This document shows positions 15,701-24,159 of a stretch of 64,000 nucleotides of DNA, one piece after another. The stretch is taken from positions 186,001 through 250,000 of the forward strand of contig NZ_JALKBH010000002.1 of the NCBI RefSeq assembly GCF_023016115.1. Reading direction: 5' to 3'. Numbering within the stretch: position 1 is the stretch's first letter; every line of letters starts with the position of its first letter. The position numbers and the translations under genes are program-made. The notes below the pieces were generated by a model that had not been told where the DNA came from, ran no database searches, and saw only the letters and a program-made list of their open reading frames with translations. The stretch is from Alcanivorax sp. S6407 (GTDB lineage Bacteria > Pseudomonadota > Gammaproteobacteria > Pseudomonadales > Alcanivoracaceae).

Positions 15701-18347
15701 GGTCCACGCTGATCAGATCGATACCATGCTGCTCATTGCGCGCCAGGGCGCCGCCCCAGCCACTGCCTTGCGGAATGCGCATGCCGACCCAGTTGTTATA
15801 GGGGTACACCGGCACACTGCGAATCTGGGTGCTGTAGTCACCACTGTTTTCGAACACCCGGGTTGTAAGGGTGGCGCGCATCATCCCCGGGGGCTGCTCG
15901 GCCGGCACTGTCAGCGGGAACTCCGCCCTGCCCTCGCTGTTCACGCTGGCCTCGAAGGCGGTAAAAGGCTCGCTGCCGAGGGCACGGGTGGCATCATCAA
16001 AGCCATAGGCGTCCAGGCCGTCGAAGCGGGTAGTCACCGCCCGGCTGCGCACTTTCACATCGGCCTTGAGGGTGGAGGCAGTGGCGCCGTTGAGCCACTG
16101 GGTGAACAGCCCCACCGGCTCGGCCTGGTTGGCGGCGATCTTGTCGGGCAGGGTCAGCTCGATCTTCAGCCGGTTGGGCTTGATCGCTTCCACCCGCACC
16201 GGGGTATCAAAGTAACGCTGGCCCAGCCGGGCCACGGCCCGCCAGTTACCGGTGGGCGCATCCTCTTCCGTACTCAGCGTGAAGGCATAGAAGCCGTTGA
16301 GCGGGGCCTCCAGGGTATAGCTGTTAATCCTGTTACCGCGGGGGTCGAACCAGTCCAGGGTCAGCGGGTGATCCTCCGGGATCTGGTCGTTTTCGTCTTC
16401 CAGAATAAACGTCAGATAGATGTCGTCGCCGGGACGCCAGACATCCCGTTCGCCATAGAAGAATCCCTTCAGGCCGTCGCGCACTCGCACCCCACCGGTA
16501 TTGAACTGGTTGGTGGGCAGCGCCCGGTTGCGAGCCAGTTTGAGAAAGCCGGTGTCACGATCCTTGCTGGCCTTGAGATAGAACGGGGTGCCGTCCAGTT
16601 TCAGCTGCACCATGCCTTCGGCATCGGTGAGGCCCATGCCGATCTGCTGTTGCTGGTAGTTATAGACTTTCACGGCCACCTCGGCCGCCGGCGTATTGTC
16701 GTTCAGCTGGGTAGCGACCACATGTAGGCGATCATTCTCGCCCTGCTTGGCAATCAGGCCGATGTTGGACGCCAGAAAGGCACGGGTGCTGGAGGCCAGA
16801 TCGTTGTAGCGGTAATAGCTGTCCGAGCAGGGATTATCCTGCTCGTACCAGCTCAGATAACCGGCGTCGTCATAGTAGCGGCTGACCTGATCGTCCGGGG
16901 AGTCCTGCCCCGGGCCCTCATAGTTTTCCGGTAGCGTGGTCTTGCGGGTCAGGGCACCAGCGGGGCAATCGTAAAGAATGTCATCGCCATCCAGGGTCAG
17001 GGTCAGCATGACCAGACCGTTGGGTTGTTGCGCCATCAGCTCGGTAAGATCCAGATGGTAGCGTTGCCAGCCATCCCCCGTGGCGGGCAGGTCCAGAGTC
17101 TTCTGCCACAGATAACGGCCAGTGCGGTTGTCCTGGTAGCCCTTGTCCAGATCACTGCCCTGCAGGTAGATGCCCATGTTGTCATCAAACACCCGGAAGG
17201 CCTGAACCTTGACGGAACCGGCGGCGGCCGCCTCGAAAGGTACGCTCAGGGTATCGCCATCCGGCAGGATGGTGCCCTCGCCCACGAAGCGCACTCCGGG
17301 CCGGGACATCATCAGGGTGATGCTCTGTTCCAGTTTCTTGTTCAGCCGCACGCCTTTGGCGGAGCGCACGCCACCCTCAATCACCAGCCGTACCGTTTCC
17401 TCGCTGTTGTCGTCCGGATAGATGCGCAGCCGGCTGCCATCCACTTCGGTACGCGGTTTCAGATTACGATCCAGGGTCACCAGTCCCATGAGGTTCTGGG
17501 TACCCTGCAGCGGTTCGGAGAAATTCACTTCCAGGTGGGGCTCGGGGTAATTCACCGCGCGCACATTGGTGATCGCAAAGGTAGCGCGGGCCGGGACCGC
17601 ATAATGGCGCTCACCCTGGTTTTCTACCCCCAGCGGGGCGCCGTTCCAGGCCAGCGTGAGCTTGCCTTCGCTATCTCCCCGGGCGATGCCCGTCACAGTG
17701 AAGCCGTGCTGCAGGCCGGCACCGTCATGCTGCCAGTTCAGGGTCGGTTCACCGGGCCCCATGGCCCGGAGCGCCTGCTCGACCTGTTCCGGCCCGGCCA
17801 GATCACGGGTCTGCAGATTGCCAGACAGCGTCATGGTGTTGCCGTCATCCGCTGGCAGCAGGGATTCAACGGTCAAACTGAGTTGCTGGCGCATGACCTG
17901 AAGCTCGAAAACGGCAGGCGGGATCTGGTCATCCACACCGGTCAGCCCCTGGGCAAACAGGCTGAGAGTCAACGCCTGCCCTGCGTTCAGTGGGCTATCA
18001 GCCCGTATTTCCAGACGATCGTCGGCAACGGCCACGGCCTGGTGAGGGATCTCCGGCTTCAGACTGACCACCCCTGACACCGGCTGGCCCACCTTGTGTT
18101 GCTCAAACACGGGGTGACTGAAGCGCACCGTGATCGGTGCCATGGCACTGATGGTGCCAGCGGGAGAGGATGCCAGATGCTGCTGCCAACGGTTGTCCAG
18201 CTGCGTTAACGTTGTCGTGACCGACTCTGTTGTTTGCTGGTCATGGGCTGCCTGCGAATCTGTATCCGGCTTGTCATCACAGGCCGCCAGCATCAGGCTG
18301 AGAGTGATCAGCAGGAGGCGAAAAACCGTAGCGAACGACATTGGCAT
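12786..18347 (-). CDS. Alpha-2-macroglobulin family lipoprotein with thioester
   Basis: This protein of about 1853 residues has a lipoprotein signal ending SLMLAAC. It is likely an outer- or inner-membrane-anchored periplasmic protease trap, like E. coli YfhM. N-terminal Ig-like macroglobulin domains are followed by a bait-like region. The thioester motif CIEQ, in YPHGCIEQTTS, has its Cys at about residue 1403. An alpha-helical TED domain follows (GGFSYWPG) and then a receptor-binding-like domain. Start ATG 18347 has AGGAAAG upstream; the frame extends further but lacks sense. In many bacteria such genes sit beside pbpC (PBP1C), but no penicillin-binding protein gene is seen here. Confidence 0.9.
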   Translation of the reverse strand: MPMSFATVFRLLLITLSLMLAACDDKPDTDSQAAHDQQTTESVTTTLTQLDNRWQQHLASSPAGTISAMAPITVRFSHPVFEQHKVGQPVSGVVSLKPEIPHQAVAVADDRLEIRADSPLNAGQALTLSLFAQGLTGVDDQIPPAVFELQVMRQQLSLTVESLLPADDGNTMTLSGNLQTRDLAGPEQVEQALRAMGPGEPTLNWQHDGAGLQHGFTVTGIARGDSEGKLTLAWNGAPLGVENQGERHYAVPARATFAITNVRAVNYPEPHLEVNFSEPLQGTQNLMGLVTLDRNLKPRTEVDGSRLRIYPDDNSEETVRLVIEGGVRSAKGVRLNKKLEQSITLMMSRPGVRFVGEGTILPDGDTLSVPFEAAAAGSVKVQAFRVFDDNMGIYLQGSDLDKGYQDNRTGRYLWQKTLDLPATGDGWQRYHLDLTELMAQQPNGLVMLTLTLDGDDILYDCPAGALTRKTTLPENYEGPGQDSPDDQVSRYYDDAGYLSWYEQDNPCSDSYYRYNDLASSTRAFLASNIGLIAKQGENDRLHVVATQLNDNTPAAEVAVKVYNYQQQQIGMGLTDAEGMVQLKLDGTPFYLKASKDRDTGFLKLARNRALPTNQFNTGGVRVRDGLKGFFYGERDVWRPGDDIYLTFILEDENDQIPEDHPLTLDWFDPRGNRINSYTLEAPLNGFYAFTLSTEEDAPTGNWRAVARLGQRYFDTPVRVEAIKPNRLKIELTLPDKIAANQAEPVGLFTQWLNGATASTLKADVKVRSRAVTTRFDGLDAYGFDDATRALGSEPFTAFEASVNSEGRAEFPLTVPAEQPPGMMRATLTTRVFENSGDYSTQIRSVPVYPYNNWVGMRIPQGSGWGGALARNEQHGIDLISVDREGQPQAGRPLMLTVYEIDWRWWWDRAGDDLTHFISDPHTKVIREAQLTTDAQGRGQWTLNGEDYEWGRHLIRVCDQQSEHCASQTVYLGWSWDQASGSQDAATRLSLGADQDRYQVGDIARIELPAIVEGRLLVSLENGSEVLQQYWQPATGEAQTLEIPVSADMAPNVYVHVALLQPHQRNNDRPIRLYGVVPLLVEDPATRLEPEIDAPAKVKPEETFTVAIREKQGKAMAYTLALVDEGLLGLTNFQTPNPHDAFYQREALGVLTWDLFDLVAGAYGAELDQLLALGGSDSGDDGRDKQRRRFPPVVAFLGPFSLEAGAAASHEITLPPYMGQVRAMVVAGDSGAYGKADTDITVTQPLTLLSSLPRVLGPGESVSLPVTVFVTEDSINKVDLSVEVDDALFSVDQDTTSLTFTGPSDQIAMLRLTAKQQTGIGDITVTARAGKHNASETVHLPVRAPNPPTTRDTFKMLQKGELWALETNPHGLPGTNSASLAVSTLPAMGLERRLQYLLRYPHGCIEQTTSAALPQLYLSQLMNLSEQQKQDIQTHIDAAITRLQRFQLSSGGFSYWPGLADANDWGTTYAGHFLLEARRLGYAVPASVLDNWEAWQIRRSQTLGERPWQWNAEAYRQYTLALAGKPQVGAMNRLRERLQMAQKDYRGSSSYHSGRWLLAAAYQQMGLSDVAAELTTLSSDNVQQDGASYTYGSALRDQAIRLTVSQAQGRDQQAWALAKDIAEQLSADHWYSTQTTAWSLMAMARYAGSQSDDKSYAYAVKEGEGGWQDIAATSPVTRQPLASGKQALTVRNDSERKLFVTLSQTGTPAPGNEQALSEGLSLSVRFLSDGAPINPASLKQGQDFTALVTVQNLTGRTLEDVALTQILPSGWQLTSSRLDGSADNSEGVTWQDLRDDRVMHYFDLKPGAKNSLTLQVELNASFAGRYYLPAWSVEAMYDGRYQARSKGQWVEVKR

Positions 18348-18476
18348 CAGTGACTTTCCTTGTTCTATGAATCGGACAAACATAGCACATCGGTACTGCA
18401 ATTCCGTGTACCCTGAAAGGCTTTCCCCAGCCAAGCGCCTCTGGCCAACCAGTGTCGCGCAACGTGAGGTATCGCC

Positions 18477-19514
18477 ATGAAACCACGGGTCTGGTGGAGC
18501 CTGGTTTTTCTGATCTGCACAGTGGCAGCGCTGTTACTCTGGCAGTCACTGGGCGCGGATCCTCATGCGGCCCGCTGGCAGGATTATCTGAAACGGTTGT
18601 CTCGTATCACCGACCTGCCGGTACCAGATCCAGCTCCCTTGCCACTGCGTCTCTATCCTTCCGACCGTGATCTTGGCCATTCGTTACCAGAGCACCGCAT
18701 TGATCTGCTCGACTATATCGAGCTGCGTCATTGCGACCTGATGGCTCTGGTCAGTCAACGCAACAGTGCGTTGGGCAAACTGCAGGCAGCGTCCCTTCGT
18801 CTGCAGTACGAACAACGCTTCATTGAACAGGCGCAGACCTGCCTGGCCAGCGGTGCACTGGATAACCCCGAGCTGGTCAGCGTGCTAAAGCAGGTTATCG
18901 AGAACAAGCAGGCCACCCTGCCCAGACTACGATGGAATGCACTGGCCGCCGGTCCGGAGCTGCGCCATTTTCTCAGCCTGTCGCCCTCGGCTACCGCCGG
19001 AGACAGCCAGGGTGCCCTTTCCGGTCTGGAGATGCTGGTCTCATCCTTGTTTGACGGACAGAACCGGAAAATGAAACAGCCTGTAGATCTGGAGTTGCAC
19101 CTGGAGCAACTGATTCGAAGTCAGGCAGCGGGGCAGCTTTTACGCCGCCAGGCACAGGCAGTGGAAAGCCTGGAACGGGGAAACCGGATGCTGGCTGCGG
19201 TTGATCCTGCTGTGCTCTGCCCCCGCAACCGCGCCAGCACTCGCGCAAAGCGACTACGCAATGTGCTCGACAATATCTGGGGACCAAAGGTACAGAAGGC
19301 ACTGGCGGAGGCTCAGCGGCAACGTAGCAAACTGGCGGACAGCCTGGCGGTGATGGCCGCTCAGCCAACCGCAACAGAGGCATTCAAGAGCTGGCACGCT
19401 CATTACTTCGGGCCTGACGGCCTGGAATCCCAGCTAAAACAGTCACTTAAAGAGCATGTTAAGCTGTGGCAATCGCGCTTGCGGCCCTGTGGACTGATGC
19501 CGGGCCAATCCTGA
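18477..19514 (+). CDS. DUF3080-family protein
   Basis: This 345-residue protein has an N-terminal hydrophobic segment (residues ~7-24), so it is membrane-anchored or exported. The rest is mostly helical. The segment IELRHCDLMALVSQRNSALG and the spaced Cys residues match my memory of the DUF3080 family, for which no function is established. It is divergent from the alpha-2-macroglobulin gene across 129 bp. The 3' region holds several hairpins and a terminator. Confidence 0.7.
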   Translation: MKPRVWWSLVFLICTVAALLLWQSLGADPHAARWQDYLKRLSRITDLPVPDPAPLPLRLYPSDRDLGHSLPEHRIDLLDYIELRHCDLMALVSQRNSALGKLQAASLRLQYEQRFIEQAQTCLASGALDNPELVSVLKQVIENKQATLPRLRWNALAAGPELRHFLSLSPSATAGDSQGALSGLEMLVSSLFDGQNRKMKQPVDLELHLEQLIRSQAAGQLLRRQAQAVESLERGNRMLAAVDPAVLCPRNRASTRAKRLRNVLDNIWGPKVQKALAEAQRQRSKLADSLAVMAAQPTATEAFKSWHAHYFGPDGLESQLKQSLKEHVKLWQSRLRPCGLMPGQS

Positions 19515-19599
19515 ATGCACGTCGTGCAAATATTGACCTAAGGAGCCAGCCAAAAAGTCTGTAAGGCGAATGCGAATGCGAACACCTGTCCACATAATG

Positions 19600-19698
19600 A
19601 CTTGGTCGATGAGGTCCCATCCATCGACTGCGGAGTTCGCTCCGTGTAGCTCTCCCGAGCCAAACTATTATCGGCGCCCACTGGGCGCCGTTTTTTTT
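19600..19698 (+). ncRNA. Candidate small RNA or structured 3' UTR
   Basis: Three consecutive stem-loops lie 90-180 bp after the DUF3080 gene: GTCGATG/CATCGAC (19605-19628), CGGAG-TTCG-CTCCG (19631-19644), and a terminator ending in T8. A CATAAT at 19593-19598 could be a -10 element, but no good -35 is visible. It could equally be the processed end of the DUF3080 mRNA. Confidence 0.35.
19672..19698 (+). terminator. Strong intrinsic terminator
   Basis: The perfect stem CGGCGCCC/GGGCGCCG has loop ACT and is followed by eight T residues. It ends transcription of DUF3080 or of the candidate small RNA. Confidence 0.9.
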
Positions 19699-19734
19699 GG
19701 GCCGCTCGTTGGCCGCTCTGTGGCTACTTCACGC

Positions 19735-20240
19735 AACACTCAACATGCACCACGCAAGAACCATCCGGTAGGGGCATGCTGTGGGCCGGAACCTGGCAGC
19801 CCCCTTATTTTGTAGGAGCGGTGGTTCCACCGCGATTGGTGCTGCGAGCTGCAAGCTACAAGGAAGATCAAAAGCCAGACCCGGGGTGTCGTCCAGGAGC
19901 TGTTTTGTTGTGGGAGTCTGCTTGCAGACGAAAGGGGTGGCTATTCGCTTGCAAGCATACCCTGACGAGCACAGAGAGCTCCCACAATGGGGCTCCCCCG
20001 GCTTTTGTGGGAGCGGTGGTTCCACCGCGATTGGGGCTACGAGCTGGGAACTGCAAGGAAGATCAAAAACAAACCAGAGTACAATCCAGGGGTGGCATTT
20101 GATTTTCCTCGTAGCTCGTAGCTCGTCGCTCGTAGCTCAAATCGCTTGCAAGCACGCTCCCACAAATGGACAACGAAAGCCTCAGCAACGGACACCATGC
20201 CTTGGGTGCGTGTTGCATGTTGCGTGTTGCGTGTTGCGTC
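19735..20240. repeat. Intergenic repeat mosaic between DUF3080 and pelG
   Basis: It contains ACGCAAC-type heptads (about 19733-19755). A hairpin GCGGTGGTTCCACCGC preceded by GTAGGAGC occurs at about 19812-19835 and again near 20010-20032. An inverted copy of the GTGGGAGC composite lies at 19905-19990. AGCT-type heptads occur at 19848-19862 and 20107-20138. An ACGCAAC array (20210-20240, minus-strand sense) abuts the pelG stop codon. No gene was seen. Confidence 0.75.
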
Positions 20241-21609
20241 ACTGCAACATGAACGTGATGTATTCCAGTTCGTTCATCTTGCGGTTCACCAGCCACAGCC
20301 CCACCAGCACACACACCGCCAGCGCAGCCATGTAGCCATAGCCGAAGAATTGCGGGCCGAGATCCAGGCTGATGGCGGTGAAGATGATGTTGAGCACCAG
20401 GAACAGGCCTGAGAGCAACACCAGCATGCGCCGCTGATCCAGGTAGCAGAACACGTTGATGATAGCGAGGAACACCACCTGCAGGGTGGCCGCCACCAGC
20501 TGCACTTTCAGCAAGGGAAGGTAGAGTTCGGAAATTCCCAGAGCCGCAAAGATCTGGGCGCCGGTGGCCATGATCACCAGCGCGGCGATGGCCTGGATCT
20601 TGAGGATCTGGAAGATCCCCTGACGGATCACAAACACCATCTGGTTGCGCATGTCTTCGATATAGGACAGAGAGCCCCCGCCACGCACGGCACCATAGAA
20701 ATTGTTGTAGTACTCCACGAAGTCCGTTTCCATTCTCACCAGAAATACGGCCATGCCGGGAATCAGTGACAGATAGGAAAGAAACACGGGAATGTCGTAA
20801 ATCAACGAGGAGCGCAATGGACCGATCACTTCGCTGCCGGTACCGGAGAAGTACCAGAACATGACCTTGTCCGCCCATACTCCGGCGTTGTAGAAGAAAC
20901 CGACAAACAACAGGGACACAAACAGGTATTTACTGCTGAACAATTCGAAGGACACGATCCGCGTAGACGGATAGCCGCGCACGATCATGACCAGCATGCC
21001 CGTCAGCAGGGACACCTGCCCCAGCAGGAAACCCAGCAACAGCCCTTCCAGATTCAGGAAGCGCAGCCAATAGGCGGCAAGCACGGTAATGGAATAGCCC
21101 AGCCCATACAGCCACAGAATCGCCTTGTACTGCTTCATCCCTGACAGAAAGATGGTGGCGATCCAGATATTGCACAACACCACAAAGCAGGCCACCAGCA
21201 AAGCCCGGAACAGAATACTTTCGGCCGGGAACATGAACATCACCACAGCCAGGCCCAACAGACCAGCCACCGCGGTCAGCAACAGGGTCACGCCCCCGAA
21301 ATTGGGCAGGATCAGTTCTTCATGTTTCTCAAATGCCCGGTCCGCACAGAAGCGCGTGAACGCCAGCTGCAGCCCGCCGGTAAGCACCAGGCTGGTGGCA
21401 ATCAGGTAGGTGACGGACACCTGAAACTGGGCCACCGCCACATCCGGAATCACCGTGCCCAGGCTGAAGATACCGATAATCAGGATGCCAATAATCGACA
21501 GCACCCAGGGGCCGGAGCTGATCACACCGGCGTAGGTATAGGCACGGATCAGACCCAGCAGGGTATCCTTGCGCAGCAGCTTGCGTAGTTCGAAGCCAAT
21601 GCCTGCCAT
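20239..21609 (-). CDS. pelG: PelG, Wzx-like inner-membrane component of Pel export
   Basis: This 456-residue polytopic protein has about twelve hydrophobic helices and begins MAGIGFELRKLL, as PelG proteins do; its length equals P. aeruginosa PelG as I recall it. PelG is thought to form the inner-membrane channel for Pel polysaccharide with PelD, PelE and PelF. It is the last gene of pelABCDEFG. Its ATG (21609) overlaps the pelF TAA by one base (TAATG), so translation is probably coupled. The stop codon runs straight into ACGCAAC heptads, and no hairpin terminator follows. Confidence 0.95.
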   Translation of the reverse strand: MAGIGFELRKLLRKDTLLGLIRAYTYAGVISSGPWVLSIIGILIIGIFSLGTVIPDVAVAQFQVSVTYLIATSLVLTGGLQLAFTRFCADRAFEKHEELILPNFGGVTLLLTAVAGLLGLAVVMFMFPAESILFRALLVACFVVLCNIWIATIFLSGMKQYKAILWLYGLGYSITVLAAYWLRFLNLEGLLLGFLLGQVSLLTGMLVMIVRGYPSTRIVSFELFSSKYLFVSLLFVGFFYNAGVWADKVMFWYFSGTGSEVIGPLRSSLIYDIPVFLSYLSLIPGMAVFLVRMETDFVEYYNNFYGAVRGGGSLSYIEDMRNQMVFVIRQGIFQILKIQAIAALVIMATGAQIFAALGISELYLPLLKVQLVAATLQVVFLAIINVFCYLDQRRMLVLLSGLFLVLNIIFTAISLDLGPQFFGYGYMAALAVCVLVGLWLVNRKMNELEYITFMLQ

Positions 21610-23171
21610 TAGCGACGCCCTCCCTGCTGTGTCTGGGCGGCCTGCTCCACCGCGCCACTGCGGGCCATCAGACGACGGTACAACTTGCGGTAGCGGGAGA
21701 ACATCAATTCCTGGGTGTACAGCGCCTCCACCCGGCGGATGCCGGATTGCTGGGCGGCAACCCATGCCGGCTTGTCAGTCAACAGACGGGTAACCGCCTT
21801 GCCCAGACCCTCCGGATCCGCAATTCCGACGATCTCTCCGGCCTTGCCCAGCGCTTCATCTTCAGGCCCCAGCCCCTCGATCAACTGCCGACACGACCCC
21901 ACATCAGTGGAGACCGTGGGCACACCGGCGGCAAAGCCCTCCAGGATGACCAGCGGCAAGGCTTCACTGATGGAGCTGAGCACCAGCACACCGACCCTCG
22001 GCAGCAAGGTATCAATCTTCTGGAAACCCAGAAATTTGACGTTCTTTTCCAGCCCGAGACTGGCCACCAGACCGCGGCATTCCTGCGCGTATTCGCTATC
22101 TTCATCTTCTGGCCCGGCAATCCAGCCCTGGGCATCCGGGATATCATTGACCACGGTACGCATGGCGCGCAGGAAGGTTTTCACATCCTTGATCGGTACT
22201 ACCCGACCAATCAGGCAGGCCACCTTCGGCACTTCATCGCCTCGCGCTTCACGGACTTTTTCCAGCCGGGGCAAATCAATGCCATTGGGGATATTGCAGG
22301 TTCTTACCGCAGGAGCCCCATCGAGTACCTGTCGCTCACGGTTGCGTTCATAAAGCGCCACAATCTGATCGGACGCCAGATAACACTGCTTGCCCAGCTC
22401 GGTGAAAAAGTTCACCCACTTCTCGCGAAAGTAGGCCATCTCCGCGTTGTTCTTTTCCACCAGCCCGCGGTTATCCCTGATCCACTCACTCTGGAACAGA
22501 TCGATCTTTCTTTCCTTGGTATAGATGCCGTGCTCGGACAGCAACAGAGGCCTGCCGGTGCGATGCTTGAGCAAGGCGCCAAGAAAACCGGCATAACCGG
22601 TGGAAATGGTGTGATAGACCTTGGCGGGAATCAGGTTGTCGGCAATGTCATTCAACGCCCAAATGGGGGAATGCATGATGCGTACGGTCCAGAAGTAATC
22701 CACGAAAGAAGGATCGCGACTCTGTTCCCGATAGCAGCGGGAAATGTAATCCCAGCTGGCACGGCTACGCATGAAGGAATCTTCCGAGAGTTTCTTGCCA
22801 TCACCCAGTTCGCTGACAATTTCCTCGAGCATGGCCACTTTCTGCTCCGGATGCTTGCCGCTTTTTACCAGCTCATGAAACTGGCCCACCTTTTCATAGG
22901 CGCAGGCATCCCCCTTCATGGGCCGCTTTTCTGCGCCCCGTTGCAGATTATGCAGATAGTGGGTTTCCAGATGCACCACATTGTCCGGCAGCTCATATTT
23001 CATGGAGCCATAATCTTCCGGCCGGCTGCCGATGAAACAGCAGGCAAACGTGTATTCGGGAAAACCCCGAATCATCTGGTTGACCCAACTGGACACCCCG
23101 CCGCTGACAAACGGAAAGGTGCCTTCGAGCAACAGGCAGATGTCAGCTTTGTCAGCGGTGGGAAAGCCCAT
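21609..23171 (-). CDS. pelF: PelF, cytosolic GT4 glycosyltransferase for Pel
   Basis: This protein of 520 residues polymerises the amino-sugar Pel chain from UDP-sugars in the cytoplasm. The N-terminal Rossmann half begins CLLLEGTFPFVSGGVSSWV. The C-terminal half has the GT4 E-x7-E signature, SEALPLVILE, preceded by GFQKIDTLLP. Start ATG 23171 follows GGAGAGGTA and overlaps the end of pelE by 20 bp. It is sixth in the operon. Confidence 0.95.
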   Translation of the reverse strand: MGFPTADKADICLLLEGTFPFVSGGVSSWVNQMIRGFPEYTFACCFIGSRPEDYGSMKYELPDNVVHLETHYLHNLQRGAEKRPMKGDACAYEKVGQFHELVKSGKHPEQKVAMLEEIVSELGDGKKLSEDSFMRSRASWDYISRCYREQSRDPSFVDYFWTVRIMHSPIWALNDIADNLIPAKVYHTISTGYAGFLGALLKHRTGRPLLLSEHGIYTKERKIDLFQSEWIRDNRGLVEKNNAEMAYFREKWVNFFTELGKQCYLASDQIVALYERNRERQVLDGAPAVRTCNIPNGIDLPRLEKVREARGDEVPKVACLIGRVVPIKDVKTFLRAMRTVVNDIPDAQGWIAGPEDEDSEYAQECRGLVASLGLEKNVKFLGFQKIDTLLPRVGVLVLSSISEALPLVILEGFAAGVPTVSTDVGSCRQLIEGLGPEDEALGKAGEIVGIADPEGLGKAVTRLLTDKPAWVAAQQSGIRRVEALYTQELMFSRYRKLYRRLMARSGAVEQAAQTQQGGRR

Positions 23172-24159
23172 TACCTCTCCAGTATTCAACGGATTTATTG
23201 AGATGAGTGAACTGGCTGTTATCGGAAATTTCACTCATCAGGCGGCGCACCAGCGGAAACTGGCGTCGCACCATGGCAATCTCTGCCAGCCACGGATTGA
23301 CCTGATTCGGTGACAGTCCGAGACGACGGGAAAACACCAGCGACTGCTGGGCTTCACCGATACTTCCCTGAGCCAGCTGGATACGACCTCGCAGCACCCA
23401 CAAACCCGCATCCTGCGGTGATTCCATCAATGCCATATCGGCATAATAGGCGGCCTTCTCCAGGGTAAGCGTGCGGATATCACCCCGTACCAGATCCTGA
23501 TAATTCAGCTCCCAATAAAGCTCTGCAAGACGACGGGCGAGACCGTAACGCCGTGACTTTTTTGCCCGCTCAAGCAACTGCAAAAGGCGGTCAATATCGC
23601 GGGTGATGGCTTTTTCCTTCTGATCGAGGATGCCATAGGACAAAAGACGAACGTCTTCATAACGATCGCCCAGAGATTCGCGCAGGAACTTGCTGGTGAC
23701 ACGGGCAGGCATGTCCTTCAATACCAGCATGCCCTGCATCCGCAGCGCATCCGGAGAGTCATCACTGGACAACAGGCTCTGAATATCAATCTGCCTGAAA
23801 GTGCTGCCGGTGGCAGCCTGTACCGGCGTGTAATATGGCGCGTCCACCAGCAGGAAGGGGCGTTCACGAAAGATGGCAGGCAACCAGACGCCCACCACCA
23901 CACCACCCAGAATAGTGAACAGCCCGATGGCGGGAATAAAAAAGGCAAACCCGAAAATCAGCATCAAAGACAGGATTTTCGGAGTACGGAAACGCAGCGG
24001 CAGAAAACGCCACGCCACTATGGACATGAGTGCCGACGCCAGCCCATGGGCAAGCAGATAGGCGATGAAGTGCCCGGCAGAGGTGTCTTCGCTCAGTAAC
24101 AGCATCAGCGAAGCCATTTCCGAGCTGATAGCCATGAAGAGCAGTTTGAAATTAGACAC
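23152..24159 (-). CDS. pelE: PelE, inner-membrane TPR protein of Pel complex
   Basis: This protein of about 335 residues has two N-terminal hydrophobic helices (LILMFGFAFFIPAIGL-like region) and a cytoplasmic helical part with TPR-like pairs (RRYGLARRLAELYWELNYQD, AGLWVLRGRIQLAQG). PelE is believed to bring PelF to the membrane with PelD and PelG. The proposed start is a GTG at 24159, because GGAGGC lies 6-11 bp upstream and the gene then overlaps pelD by 8 bp; ATG 24135 is the alternative. Its length fits the family. Confidence 0.9.
   Translation of the reverse strand: MSNFKLLFMAISSEMASLMLLLSEDTSAGHFIAYLLAHGLASALMSIVAWRFLPLRFRTPKILSLMLIFGFAFFIPAIGLFTILGGVVVGVWLPAIFRERPFLLVDAPYYTPVQAATGSTFRQIDIQSLLSSDDSPDALRMQGMLVLKDMPARVTSKFLRESLGDRYEDVRLLSYGILDQKEKAITRDIDRLLQLLERAKKSRRYGLARRLAELYWELNYQDLVRGDIRTLTLEKAAYYADMALMESPQDAGLWVLRGRIQLAQGSIGEAQQSLVFSRRLGLSPNQVNPWLAEIAMVRRQFPLVRRLMSEISDNSQFTHLNKSVEYWRGNGLSHR

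Noticed and set aside
15447-16727. 426-codon open frame antisense to the alpha-2-macroglobulin gene
   Set aside because: It lies wholly inside a gene with a lipobox and thioester motif and has no features of its own.
21747-23201. 484-codon open frame antisense to pelF
   Set aside because: pelF is a clear family member on the other strand; the antisense translation is low-complexity and lacks any motif.
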